From: Nioella aestuarii
Lineage (GTDB): Bacteria > Pseudomonadota > Alphaproteobacteria > Rhodobacterales > Rhodobacteraceae
Direction of reading: 5' to 3'
Length of the DNA stretch: 64,000 bases
Assembly: GCF_050896395.1 (NCBI RefSeq)
Contig: NZ_JBPBBA010000024.1
Coordinates: forward strand, 1 to 64,000
A program made the position numbers and the translations under genes. This document shows positions 50,904-58,526 of this stretch, in pieces (positions within the stretch are counted from its first letter, which is position 1; each line of letters starts with the position of its first letter). The notes under the pieces were generated by a model. That model made no database searches. It worked only from the letters and a program-made list of their open reading frames with translations, and was not told where the DNA came from.

Positions 50904-51929
50904 ATGCGCGGCGGGCTTTTTTCTCTGGTCTTGTCCGCCGCGACCCTGTTTTGTGCCCCTGTGATGGCACAGAACAATGCGCAAATTCTCAGCTTCAACG
51001 ATCTCGACGGATGGGCGGAGGACGACCACCAAGCCGCGCTTGAGGTCTTTCTGAACACATGTCCCGACATGGATGACGGTGAATGGCTGCGTCTTTGTGC
51101 CGTAGCGCAGCAGCAACCCAACGCCCGCACGTTCTTTGAGCTGTTCTTTCGCCCCGTCCTGATTGGCGGTGATGAACCCGCTCTGTTCACCGGTTATTTC
51201 GAACCGGAACTGCATGGCTCACTCACCCCGACATCGCGCTATCGATATCCCGTCTACCGAATGCCACCCGATGTGGTCGAACCCTGGCATACAAGGCGAG
51301 AAATTGAACAGGACGGACTGCTAGAAGGCCAAGGGCTGGAGATTGCCTGGGTCGATGATGCCGTGGAACTGTTTTTTCTCCAGATCCAGGGATCGGGCCG
51401 AATTCGCCTGCCGGATGGAAGGGTGATCCGTGTGGGTTATGCCGGACGCAACGGGCACGAGTACCGATCTATCGGGCAAGAATTGATCCGCCGGGGAATC
51501 TATCAGCCGCATCAGGTGTCGGCGCAGGTGATTGGATCGTGGGTCAGACGCAATCCAAGCGCCGGGCGCGAGTTGCTCTACCACAATCCTTCCTATGTTT
51601 TCTTCCGGGTGATCCGCACGCGGAACCCGGATGATGGCCCGCTTGGCGCAATGAACCGGTCGATTACGCCAATGCGGTCGATTGCTGTCGATCCAAGGTT
51701 CACGCCATTGGGCGCACCCGTCTGGATCGAAAAGGACGGTGAAACGCCGCTGCGCCGCCTGATGATCGCACAGGATACCGGATCAGCCATTCAGGGCGCG
51801 CAACGGGCCGATGTATTCTACGGTTTCGGGGATGAGGCCGGGTTGGAAGCAGGCCGTATCAGAGACCCGGGTAGGATGATCGTTTTGATGCCGATCGAAC
51901 GGGCCAATCTCATGGTCCCGGACGTCTGA
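50904..51929 (+). CDS. mltA: Membrane-bound lytic murein transglycosylase A
   Basis: Cleaves peptidoglycan glycan strands to 1,6-anhydro-MurNAc products, 341 residues. A signal peptide (LFSLVLSAATLFCAPVMA) precedes the mature enzyme. Its lipobox Cys is not obvious, so it may be soluble or anchored otherwise. The MltA domain has LFFLQIQGSGRIRLPDGR and the C-terminal 3D domain has ARDTGSAI-like AQDTGSAIQGAQRADVFYG, holding the catalytic Asp. It lies 6 bp after the Tim44-like gene and 1 bp before the Smr gene. Confidence 0.94.
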   Translation: MRGGLFSLVLSAATLFCAPVMAQNNAQILSFNDLDGWAEDDHQAALEVFLNTCPDMDDGEWLRLCAVAQQQPNARTFFELFFRPVLIGGDEPALFTGYFEPELHGSLTPTSRYRYPVYRMPPDVVEPWHTRREIEQDGLLEGQGLEIAWVDDAVELFFLQIQGSGRIRLPDGRVIRVGYAGRNGHEYRSIGQELIRRGIYQPHQVSAQVIGSWVRRNPSAGRELLYHNPSYVFFRVIRTRNPDDGPLGAMNRSITPMRSIAVDPRFTPLGAPVWIEKDGETPLRRLMIAQDTGSAIQGAQRADVFYGFGDEAGLEAGRIRDPGRMIVLMPIERANLMVPDV

Positions 51930-51930
51930 G

Positions 51931-52536
51931 ATGGCGCGAAGAAGGCCCAAATCCCTTAGCGAGGAAGACCGCAAGCTATGGTCCGCAGTTACCCGGACTG
52001 TCACCGCTTCGAGACCGGAAAAACCAAAGCCGGATCATCCCGCTGCGTCTGATCCGCATCACCATCCAAAGCCGAAACACAAGCCAAGCTTTGAAGTACG
52101 CGACTTCCGCATTGGCGAAACCGTTACAACCGCCCTGCCCGGCAGCCAGCTTGCGCCTTCGGTATCCGAACGGCTGGCCCAAGCGCCGGTGCGGATGGAT
52201 CACGGCACACACAGAAGGATGCTGCGGGGCAAACTAAAACCAGAGGCCAGGATTGACCTTCACGGGATGACTCTGGCGCAGGCGCATCCGGTTCTGACGC
52301 GGTTTATTCTTGGTGCGCATGAAGATGGGCTAAGGCTGGTGCTGGTGATCACCGGCAAGGGAAAGGACCGAGATGATCCGGGCCCAATCCCGATCCGCCG
52401 AGGCGTGTTGAAACATCAGGTGCCCAACTGGCTGCATATGCCACCGCTTGGCCGCGTCGTTCTGGATATTCGAGAGGCGCATATTCGCCATGGCGGAACA
52501 GGCGCCTATTACGTCTATCTACGTCGTTCTCGGTAG
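51931..52536 (+). CDS. Smr-domain protein
   Basis: Protein of 201 residues with a C-terminal Smr domain (about 105-200), a nuclease-like fold found in MutS2. Motifs are RIDLHGMTLAQAHPVLTRF (LDxHG), VITGKGKDRDDPGPIP and GGTGAYYVYLR. The N-terminal 100 residues are basic, Pro-rich and probably disordered. It follows mltA closely, and its last 18 bp overlap the convergent MFS gene. Substrate unknown. Confidence 0.9.
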   Translation: MARRRPKSLSEEDRKLWSAVTRTVTASRPEKPKPDHPAASDPHHHPKPKHKPSFEVRDFRIGETVTTALPGSQLAPSVSERLAQAPVRMDHGTHRRMLRGKLKPEARIDLHGMTLAQAHPVLTRFILGAHEDGLRLVLVITGKGKDRDDPGPIPIRRGVLKHQVPNWLHMPPLGRVVLDIREAHIRHGGTGAYYVYLRRSR

Positions 52537-53745
52537 GCTTCGAACTGCGGTTCCAACGCCGAACCAAATCAGGCAGGACGCCCCCAGAAACCACGCGGCA
52601 ATACCCAGCATCTGTTCCGGGAAGGTGATGCCCCGGTCGATCAAGACACCTGATATTGCCGGGCCAATCGCCGAACCCAGCACCATCGCCGCCGTCGCGA
52701 TGGATTTGATGCCGCCGATATGGCGGGTGCCGTAGAATTCTGCCCAGAACGCCGACGGCAGAGTCGAATTTGCCCCTGTTGTCACCGCCATCAGCGCAAA
52801 CGCGATAGCAGCCCACCAAAGGGAGTCCGCACTGGCCATGACAACAAAGCTGATGGCCACGGGGATCTGGTAAAATGGCATCAGGCGACGCGTGCCGAAC
52901 CGGTCAATCGCCCATCCCGCCAAAAGCATGAACGCCGTTGAGATGATCGTATAGACCGGGAACAGGGCGACGAAGCCCACGTGGCTCCAACCTTTGACCT
53001 CGGCCAGATGCACCTGCTGGAAAAACAGCGCGGTGACGAAGGCAGAGGGACCGAGAATAGAGGGCAGAACACACCAGAACAGCGGATGACGCAGCATGTC
53101 GCCACGTGTCCAGTGACGGTTGTCTATCCCGACGGCGGATTCACTTTCTGCCAAGGATTGCGGGGTCCGTTCCTGCCTTAGCAGGCGTTGCATCACCGGC
53201 AGCATCAGCAGCACAAACACCGCTGACACAATCCACAAATAGTGCCAGTCCATGATGGTCATCGCAGCGACAAACAATACCGGCAAAAGCGCTTCACCAA
53301 TGGCAAAACCGGTGGCCGAGATCGCCAGCGCCTTGCCGCGTGTGGCCACGAACCAGCGGGCCATGGCGACAGCGGCGATATGGCTGGTCATTCCCTGCCC
53401 GGTGAAACGCAGCAGGAAGATGGCAACCGGCAACAGGACGGCGAACGGGTTGAGCGCCATGAACAGACACGCAAAGGCGAGACCCGCAAAGACGAACGCC
53501 CCAAGAACCCTGACCCGCAGGCGGTCCGTCAGAACACCTGACCAGACCATAACGATGGCAGACACCGTGGTTCCGGCTGAATAGATCAGGCCCCAATCCC
53601 CGTCGGACAGGGAAAAAGTGGACATGATCTGACCCGCAAAGATCGAGATGAAGAAGGTTTGTCCGAAACTGGACGTAAAGCTCAGCAGAACCCCTGCCAG
53701 AAGAAACGCAGCATTGTCGCGCAGGAAGGCAAGGGTCGCTGTCAT
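52519..53745 (-). CDS. MFS transporter
   Basis: Major facilitator transporter of 408 residues with about 12 membrane segments. Loop motif ADRLRVRVLGAFVF-like LTDRLRVRVLGAFVFAGLAF after segment 2 resembles the MFS signature, and FALMAVTTGANSTLPSAFWAE and FGTRRLMPFYQ are seen later. I start it at MTATLAFLRDN, whose ATG overlaps the hydrolase stop (ATGA); an upstream Met 21 codons away is unlikely. Its substrate cannot be told. The 3' end overlaps the Smr gene by 18 bp. Confidence 0.85.
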   Translation of the reverse strand: MTATLAFLRDNAAFLLAGVLLSFTSSFGQTFFISIFAGQIMSTFSLSDGDWGLIYSAGTTVSAIVMVWSGVLTDRLRVRVLGAFVFAGLAFACLFMALNPFAVLLPVAIFLLRFTGQGMTSHIAAVAMARWFVATRGKALAISATGFAIGEALLPVLFVAAMTIMDWHYLWIVSAVFVLLMLPVMQRLLRQERTPQSLAESESAVGIDNRHWTRGDMLRHPLFWCVLPSILGPSAFVTALFFQQVHLAEVKGWSHVGFVALFPVYTIISTAFMLLAGWAIDRFGTRRLMPFYQIPVAISFVVMASADSLWWAAIAFALMAVTTGANSTLPSAFWAEFYGTRHIGGIKSIATAAMVLGSAIGPAISGVLIDRGITFPEQMLGIAAWFLGASCLIWFGVGTAVRSLPRTT

Positions 53746-54833
53746 TGGCTGATCGGGCTGAGCAGGATCTGCGTGGCATTGCGCACGGTCAGAATTGTGC
53801 CAGACCAAAGATCGACGGGTATCTCCGCCGAATCCTGCCCGAACTCGGGCAATCCCCGGAACATCTGGATGAGCGAGGGTGAGGTCGCCACGGTGGCGTG
53901 GTTCGTCCAGTCCCCGACCCCGGATCGGAAGGCAGAGATATCGACTAGCAAGACGTCAAACTCGGCCACGTCCTCCGGTGTACCGATATTGCCCAAGCGG
54001 TTCTGACGACCGGTGATGCCAGCCGACAGGCGAAGGGCACGGTCGTTTGACGATGTGAAAACCACAAAGGGCTGCGGAAGCGGGTCAACAGCACGAGCCT
54101 GGCTTTGGAACACCTCGATGTCGATATCTGGCGAAATCAGGACAACCCCGGAGAGCGACTGTAAAACAGCGTCATTGCCGGAGATCCTGATCTGCCGAAG
54201 GGTTTCCATGGTGATGTAGGCACCAAGCGAATGGCCTACCAACAGAATGCGCCGCGCCCCGGCTGCGTGCAGATCCCTTAGAAACTCTTCTAACGCGTCA
54301 CGCGAAAATGCGGCGCTTTCCCGGTCAAAGACATAGCCGAAGGGCGTTCCCGCGCTGGGCCACGCGAAATGCGCGGTCAGGCCGGGGGCCTCATAGTCAT
54401 GGGCCATCTGGGCAATGCGAAACAGGCCCGAGGCGAAGTTGTTGTTGTAGCCGTGAACGAAAACCACGACCTCCCGATCCTCGGGCGGCAGCGCTTGCAG
54501 CGCATCGCGTATGTCGGAACGGAACACACCGGGGCTGGCATAGCTTCCAGCATCGGTCACAACAAAATCGGTTACGGGATCGGGAACCGGTCCTTGCGGC
54601 CAGGTCACTTCCCCCAATTCGCGGTCGGGCGGGATGGACACCTCAAACCGCGCATATTCCACCCCACTTTCCCGACCTGCGGTAAAGTGCTGATCCTCAA
54701 AAGCGCGGTTCGTGGCGACGAAAACAGTGCGCATCCCCGCATCCGGCACAGAGCGGGCGACCATCGCGATATTGGGTGGGGTTCCGCAGGCAGCTGTCAG
54801 GAACAGAAGCGCGGCGAGCAGAAAGCGTGGCAC
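53742..54833 (-). CDS. Lipoprotein alpha/beta hydrolase (DUF900-like)
   Basis: Predicted lipoprotein of 363 residues. The signal peptide LLAALLFLTAACGTPP has the lipobox LTAAC, so it is lipid-anchored. The alpha/beta-hydrolase core shows VVVFVHGYNNNFASGLFRIA (oxyanion region) and ILLVGHSLGAYITMETL with the catalytic Ser in GHSLG. It matches the DUF900 group, whose substrates are unknown. It overlaps the MFS gene by 4 bp. hslU lies 36 bp upstream and faces the same way. Confidence 0.85.
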   Translation of the reverse strand: MPRFLLAALLFLTAACGTPPNIAMVARSVPDAGMRTVFVATNRAFEDQHFTAGRESGVEYARFEVSIPPDRELGEVTWPQGPVPDPVTDFVVTDAGSYASPGVFRSDIRDALQALPPEDREVVVFVHGYNNNFASGLFRIAQMAHDYEAPGLTAHFAWPSAGTPFGYVFDRESAAFSRDALEEFLRDLHAAGARRILLVGHSLGAYITMETLRQIRISGNDAVLQSLSGVVLISPDIDIEVFQSQARAVDPLPQPFVVFTSSNDRALRLSAGITGRQNRLGNIGTPEDVAEFDVLLVDISAFRSGVGDWTNHATVATSPSLIQMFRGLPEFGQDSAEIPVDLWSGTILTVRNATQILLSPISQ

Positions 54834-54849
54834 AGGAAAGGACCGGGGT

Positions 54850-54871
54850 AAAAAAGGGCGTTCGCCGCCCT
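54850..54871 (-). terminator. Terminator of the hslV-hslU operon
   Basis: GGGCG and CGCCC pair around a GCGAA loop and are followed on the minus strand by TTTTTT. The hairpin overlaps the hslU stop codon. Confidence 0.75.
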
Positions 54872-56183
54872 ATAGCACGTAACGCCCCAGATCGGCAGAG
54901 CGCATCAGCTCGCCCAGGTTCTTTTCTACGAATGCGGCATCCACGACAACGGTTTCGCCGGGTCTGTCCGGTGCAGTAAAGCTGAGCTCTTCGAACACCC
55001 TTTCCATCACGGTATAAAGCCGCCGCGCGCCGATGTTTTCGACGCTGCTGTTCACCTCGGCCGCGATGCCAGCCAGTGCCTTGATCCCGTCCTCGGTGAA
55101 GCTGACCGTTACCTCCTCGGTCGCCATCAGCGCGGTATATTGCAGGGTCAGGGCGTTGTCGGTTTCCGTCAGGATGCGCACGAAGTCATCCTCAGTCAGC
55201 GGTCGCAGTTCTACCCGGATGGGCAGCCGGCCCTGTAGTTCAGGCAACAGGTCTGAGGGCTTGGCGATGTGGAAGGCGCCCGATGCGATGAACAGGATGT
55301 GGTCGGTTTTCACCGGCCCATGCTTGGTGCTGACGGTCGTTCCTTCGATCAGCGGCAGCAGGTCACGCTGCACGCCTTCGCGGGACACATCCGCGCCGCG
55401 CGCGTCCGACCGGGCGGACACCTTGTCGATCTCGTCGATGAAGACGATGCCATTCTGTTCGACCGCTCGAACGGCTTCACGCGTTACAGCTTCTGCGTCC
55501 AGCAGCTTATCGGCCTCTTCGTCGATCAACACTTCATAGCTGGCGGCGACGGTCATTCGCCGTTTCACGGTGCGCCCGCCAAAAGCTTTCCCGAAGATGT
55601 CACCGAGGTTCATCATTCCTCCGCCCATCCCGCCGGGCTGGCCGGGAATTTCGAACATCCCTCCCATCGGGGTCGAGGTATCGGCCACCTCCAGTTCGAT
55701 CATCTTGTCGTCCAGCTCGCCCGAGCGCAGTTTCTTGCGAAACATTTCACGAGTCTGTTCGCGTGCATCGGTTCCCGCCAACGCTTCGATCACGCGTTCT
55801 TCCGCGGCGTTGTGGGCATTCGCCTTGACCTCTTCGCGCATATGTTCACGCACCATGATCTGGGCGGCATCCACCAGATCGCGGATGATCTGTTCCACGT
55901 CTCTCCCGACATAGCCCACCTCGGTAAACTTGGTGGCTTCAACCTTGATGAAAGGTGCTCGGGCGAGTTTCGCCAGGCGTCGGCTGATCTCGGTCTTACC
56001 AACGCCCGTGGGCCCGATCATCAGAATGTTCTTCGGATAAACCTCATCCCGCAGATCATCCCCCAACTGCTTGCGCCGCCAGCGATTGCGCAAGGCCACA
56101 GCGACGGCGCGCTTGGCATCTTTTTGGCCGATGATGAAACGATCCAGCTCGGAAACGATTTCGCGGGGGGTCAGGTCGGTCAC
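54870..56183 (-). CDS. hslU: ATP-dependent protease ATPase subunit HslU (ClpY)
   Basis: AAA+ unfoldase of 437 residues that feeds the HslV peptidase. Walker A is GPTGVGKTEISRRL, the pore loop is EVGYVGRDVE, and Walker B is NGIVFIDEIDKV. An intermediate I-domain of Gly-rich type lies at about residues 175-235 (GGMFEIPGQPGGMGGGMM). The C-terminal residue pattern LGRYVL inserts into HslV. It overlaps the membrane-protein gene by 4 bp. Confidence 0.98.
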   Translation of the reverse strand: MTDLTPREIVSELDRFIIGQKDAKRAVAVALRNRWRRKQLGDDLRDEVYPKNILMIGPTGVGKTEISRRLAKLARAPFIKVEATKFTEVGYVGRDVEQIIRDLVDAAQIMVREHMREEVKANAHNAAEERVIEALAGTDAREQTREMFRKKLRSGELDDKMIELEVADTSTPMGGMFEIPGQPGGMGGGMMNLGDIFGKAFGGRTVKRRMTVAASYEVLIDEEADKLLDAEAVTREAVRAVEQNGIVFIDEIDKVSARSDARGADVSREGVQRDLLPLIEGTTVSTKHGPVKTDHILFIASGAFHIAKPSDLLPELQGRLPIRVELRPLTEDDFVRILTETDNALTLQYTALMATEEVTVSFTEDGIKALAGIAAEVNSSVENIGARRLYTVMERVFEELSFTAPDRPGETVVVDAAFVEKNLGELMRSADLGRYVL

Positions 56184-57265
56184 GATAAAGACTCCTCAGG
56201 GGTCAGGATGTCCCAGGGGGGAAGGCGGGTTTTGCCAGGGAAACCCGGCAAGATGTTCATAATGGCGCGGCGGATGTTTTCCCATTGCGCGCCAAGCACA
56301 ATCAGCACAAGGCCGAGCATCAGGATGGACAGGAAGGCCGCGCCTTCCATGACGGTGAAGGCGAGTGCCACGATATATCCGACGCCAGAGACGAGAAAAG
56401 ATCGGCGGTCGATGGCGATTGCAAACAGGGCCATAGCCAACACGAATACCAAAACCATCAGCTGCGCCGTGACAGTGCCGACATCAAAGAGCGTCAGGGA
56501 TACGGTGTTCATGATCGCAGGCGCGGCAATTACATGTAGCCAGAAGCCGCTGGATGACCGGCGCGTCACCCGGTGCGGGTCGCTCATGTCGAAGCGCAGG
56601 GCCACGGCAAGGCCAACAAGGCCAAGCAAGATGGTAAGTAAGGCGAAGGGACCTTCGGCAGACAAAAGAAACAGGTCGCGCGGATCCTCGGGCAGGGTTC
56701 CGCCAATCGCGATGATGCCAAAGCAGGTTGCGAAGACCCCTAGGGCAATCAATGCCATCGTGAACGGCACGCGAAACACGGCGTAGTAGATACAAAGCAG
56801 CACAGTTGAGACCCCTGCGGCAAGCGTCAGGGTCATCGGCAGATCACCCCGCAACATCCAGCTCAGGCCCATGCCAAACTGAGCCGTGGAGATGCCGAAG
56901 AAGATCGCCAGCGCAATGGAGGGGGCAACCATCCGGCGCTTGAGCGTGAAATAGCGGGCCAGCAGAATAACAGCCCCCGCGGCCAGCGCGGCATAGATCA
57001 TCGTGGCGACGTAGCCGATGGTTGAGATCTCAAAAAGGCTCAGCCCTGTCAGTCCAAGCCACCCAACGAAGAAAATGCTCAGGCCGACGACAATGAAAAT
57101 CTCGTTAAAGCCTTTGAACAGCTCGAATGGTTCATCAAGCCCGGACATGTGCTCTCGCACACCACGCCGGGCATCTGACAGTGCCACAAGGGACGCTGCC
57201 TGCGCTTCTGATATCATACCTGCGCCAACGGCGGCGCGGATGTCGTCTCGGTTGACGGCAGTCAT
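56180..57265 (-). CDS. Polytopic membrane protein between hslV and hslU
   Basis: Unrecognised membrane protein of 361 residues. A soluble N-terminus of about 55 residues (RDDIRAAVGAGMISEAQAAS) looks like the DUF2157-type start; about ten hydrophobic segments follow, such as IFIVVGLSIFFVGWLGL. Its gene overlaps both hslV and hslU by 4 bp, so it is translated in the middle of the HslUV operon. No catalytic motif is visible. A link to protease function or to envelope stress is possible but unproven. Confidence 0.8.
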   Translation of the reverse strand: MTAVNRDDIRAAVGAGMISEAQAASLVALSDARRGVREHMSGLDEPFELFKGFNEIFIVVGLSIFFVGWLGLTGLSLFEISTIGYVATMIYAALAAGAVILLARYFTLKRRMVAPSIALAIFFGISTAQFGMGLSWMLRGDLPMTLTLAAGVSTVLLCIYYAVFRVPFTMALIALGVFATCFGIIAIGGTLPEDPRDLFLLSAEGPFALLTILLGLVGLAVALRFDMSDPHRVTRRSSSGFWLHVIAAPAIMNTVSLTLFDVGTVTAQLMVLVFVLAMALFAIAIDRRSFLVSGVGYIVALAFTVMEGAAFLSILMLGLVLIVLGAQWENIRRAIMNILPGFPGKTRLPPWDILTPEESLS

Positions 57266-57819
57266 CTGCCGATCCGTTCAACCGTCAGATTGCCGTTAGT
57301 ATAAACGCAGATGTCTGCGGCAATGGCCATGGCGCGGCGGGCGATGTCTTCTGCCCCCATGTCGCTGTCGATCATCGCACGGGCAGCGGCGAGCGCATAG
57401 TTCCCGCCCGAGCCAATGGCGGCGATACCGTGCTCCGGCTCCAGTACGTCGCCCGCGCCGGTGATCACGAACAGCTCGGTTCCGTCCGTGACGATCAGCA
57501 TCGCCTCCAGCTTTTGTAGGTATTTGTCGGTCCGCCAGTCCTTGGCCAATTCGACGCTGGCGCGCGCAAGTTGGCCGGGGGTTGCCTCCAGCTTGGCTTC
57601 CAGCCTCTCCAGCAGGGTAAAGGCATCGGCTGTTGATCCGGCGAACCCGGCCACAACCTCGTGTCCGCCGGGCTTCAGACGCCGGACCTTGCGGGCACTG
57701 CCCTTGATCACAGTCTGGCCGAGGCTGACCTGTCCGTCGCCTGCAATGACAACCTCGTCGCCTTTGCGGATGCCGATGATCGTTGTGCCGTGCCAGCCGG
57801 GGAAGTCGGAATTGCTCAT
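57262..57819 (-). CDS. hslV: ATP-dependent protease peptidase subunit HslV
   Basis: Proteasome-like N-terminal threonine peptidase of 185 residues. The catalytic Thr is in GWHGTTIIGIRKG, after a short pro-peptide that is removed by self-cleavage; VIAGDGQVSLG follows. GTELFVITGAGDVLEPEHGI and GSGGNYALAAARAM are also conserved. The start is at MSNSDFPG with GGAGACGAC ahead; 20 more codons are open upstream. A candidate RpoH promoter lies just upstream. Confidence 0.97.
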   Translation of the reverse strand: MSNSDFPGWHGTTIIGIRKGDEVVIAGDGQVSLGQTVIKGSARKVRRLKPGGHEVVAGFAGSTADAFTLLERLEAKLEATPGQLARASVELAKDWRTDKYLQKLEAMLIVTDGTELFVITGAGDVLEPEHGIAAIGSGGNYALAAARAMIDSDMGAEDIARRAMAIAADICVYTNGNLTVERIGR

Positions 57820-57841
57820 GTCGTCTCCTTGCTTCCTCCGT

Positions 57842-57870
57842 ATATGACCCCCACGATCAGTGGCGACAAG
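57842..57870 (-). promoter_or_regulatory. Candidate RpoH promoter of hslV
   Basis: On the minus strand CTTG (57870-57867) and GTCATAT (57848-57842) are 18 bp apart, the same spacing as at dnaK. The -10 matches CYTATNT at 5 of 7 bases. It would start transcription about 16 nt before the hslV ATG. Confidence 0.45.
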
Positions 57871-57991
57871 TCCCCGCACCCTCTGGTTCTTTAACGACTG
57901 GCCGCTAACTGTTTGACCGTGACAATTCGTTCGGCACCATTCCGGTAGACAATCGCTATAGTGCCGCCAGCCAAGATAGAGGAGCTATTCC

Positions 57992-58444
57992 ATGATCCGC
58001 AAATTGACTTTCGTCGCCGCGCTTCTTTCCGCGCCGATGGCTTTCGCTGATGGCCACGGCGCCGGTCCCACAGGGGATGCCGAAGCTGGCGAAGAACTAT
58101 TCAACCGCAACTGCATCTCTTGCCATGTTGTCCGTGATGCCGATGACAATGTGCTGGCAGGCCGCAACGGCCGCACTGGCCCGAACCTTTACGGTATCGT
58201 GGGCGCAGTGGCTGGCAGTGTAGAAGGGTTCCGTTATTCCTCGTTGATGGAAGCCGCACATGCCGCTGAAATCAACTGGGACGAAGCCAGCTTCGCCGCC
58301 TATATCCCGAATGCGACGGCCTTTCTGACCGAGGCAACCGGTGAGCGCGGTCGCTCTACCATGACCCCGCAGCGCGTTGATGAAGCTGGAGCGATCAACA
58401 TCTATGCCTTCCTGGCGCAATTTGGCGGCGAGATGGAAGAGTAA
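57992..58444 (+). CDS. Cytochrome c family protein (c2-like)
   Basis: Secreted c-type cytochrome of 150 residues. The signal peptide (KLTFVAALLSAPMAFA) is cleaved before DGHG. Haem attaches at CISCH, and GRTGPNLYGIVG is the distinctive region after it. A Met that could be the sixth ligand is in RGRSTMTPQ, though its position differs from classic cytochrome c2, so its redox role needs care. It is divergent from hslV and has its own terminator. Likely periplasmic electron carrier. Confidence 0.88.
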   Translation: MIRKLTFVAALLSAPMAFADGHGAGPTGDAEAGEELFNRNCISCHVVRDADDNVLAGRNGRTGPNLYGIVGAVAGSVEGFRYSSLMEAAHAAEINWDEASFAAYIPNATAFLTEATGERGRSTMTPQRVDEAGAINIYAFLAQFGGEMEE

Positions 58445-58475
58445 GCGACGGGTCAACCGACCCCACCAGAGAAAC

Positions 58476-58509
58476 AAAAAAGGGCGGCCCGATCGGACCG
58501 CCCTTTTGT
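58476..58509. terminator. Bidirectional terminator between cytochrome c and infB
   Basis: GGGCGG and CCGCCC form the stem, with an almost self-complementary centre around GATC; A-run before and TTTT after, so it can work on both strands for the convergent cytochrome c and infB. Confidence 0.85.
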
Positions 58510-58526
58510 TTGGGATATCGAAGGTA

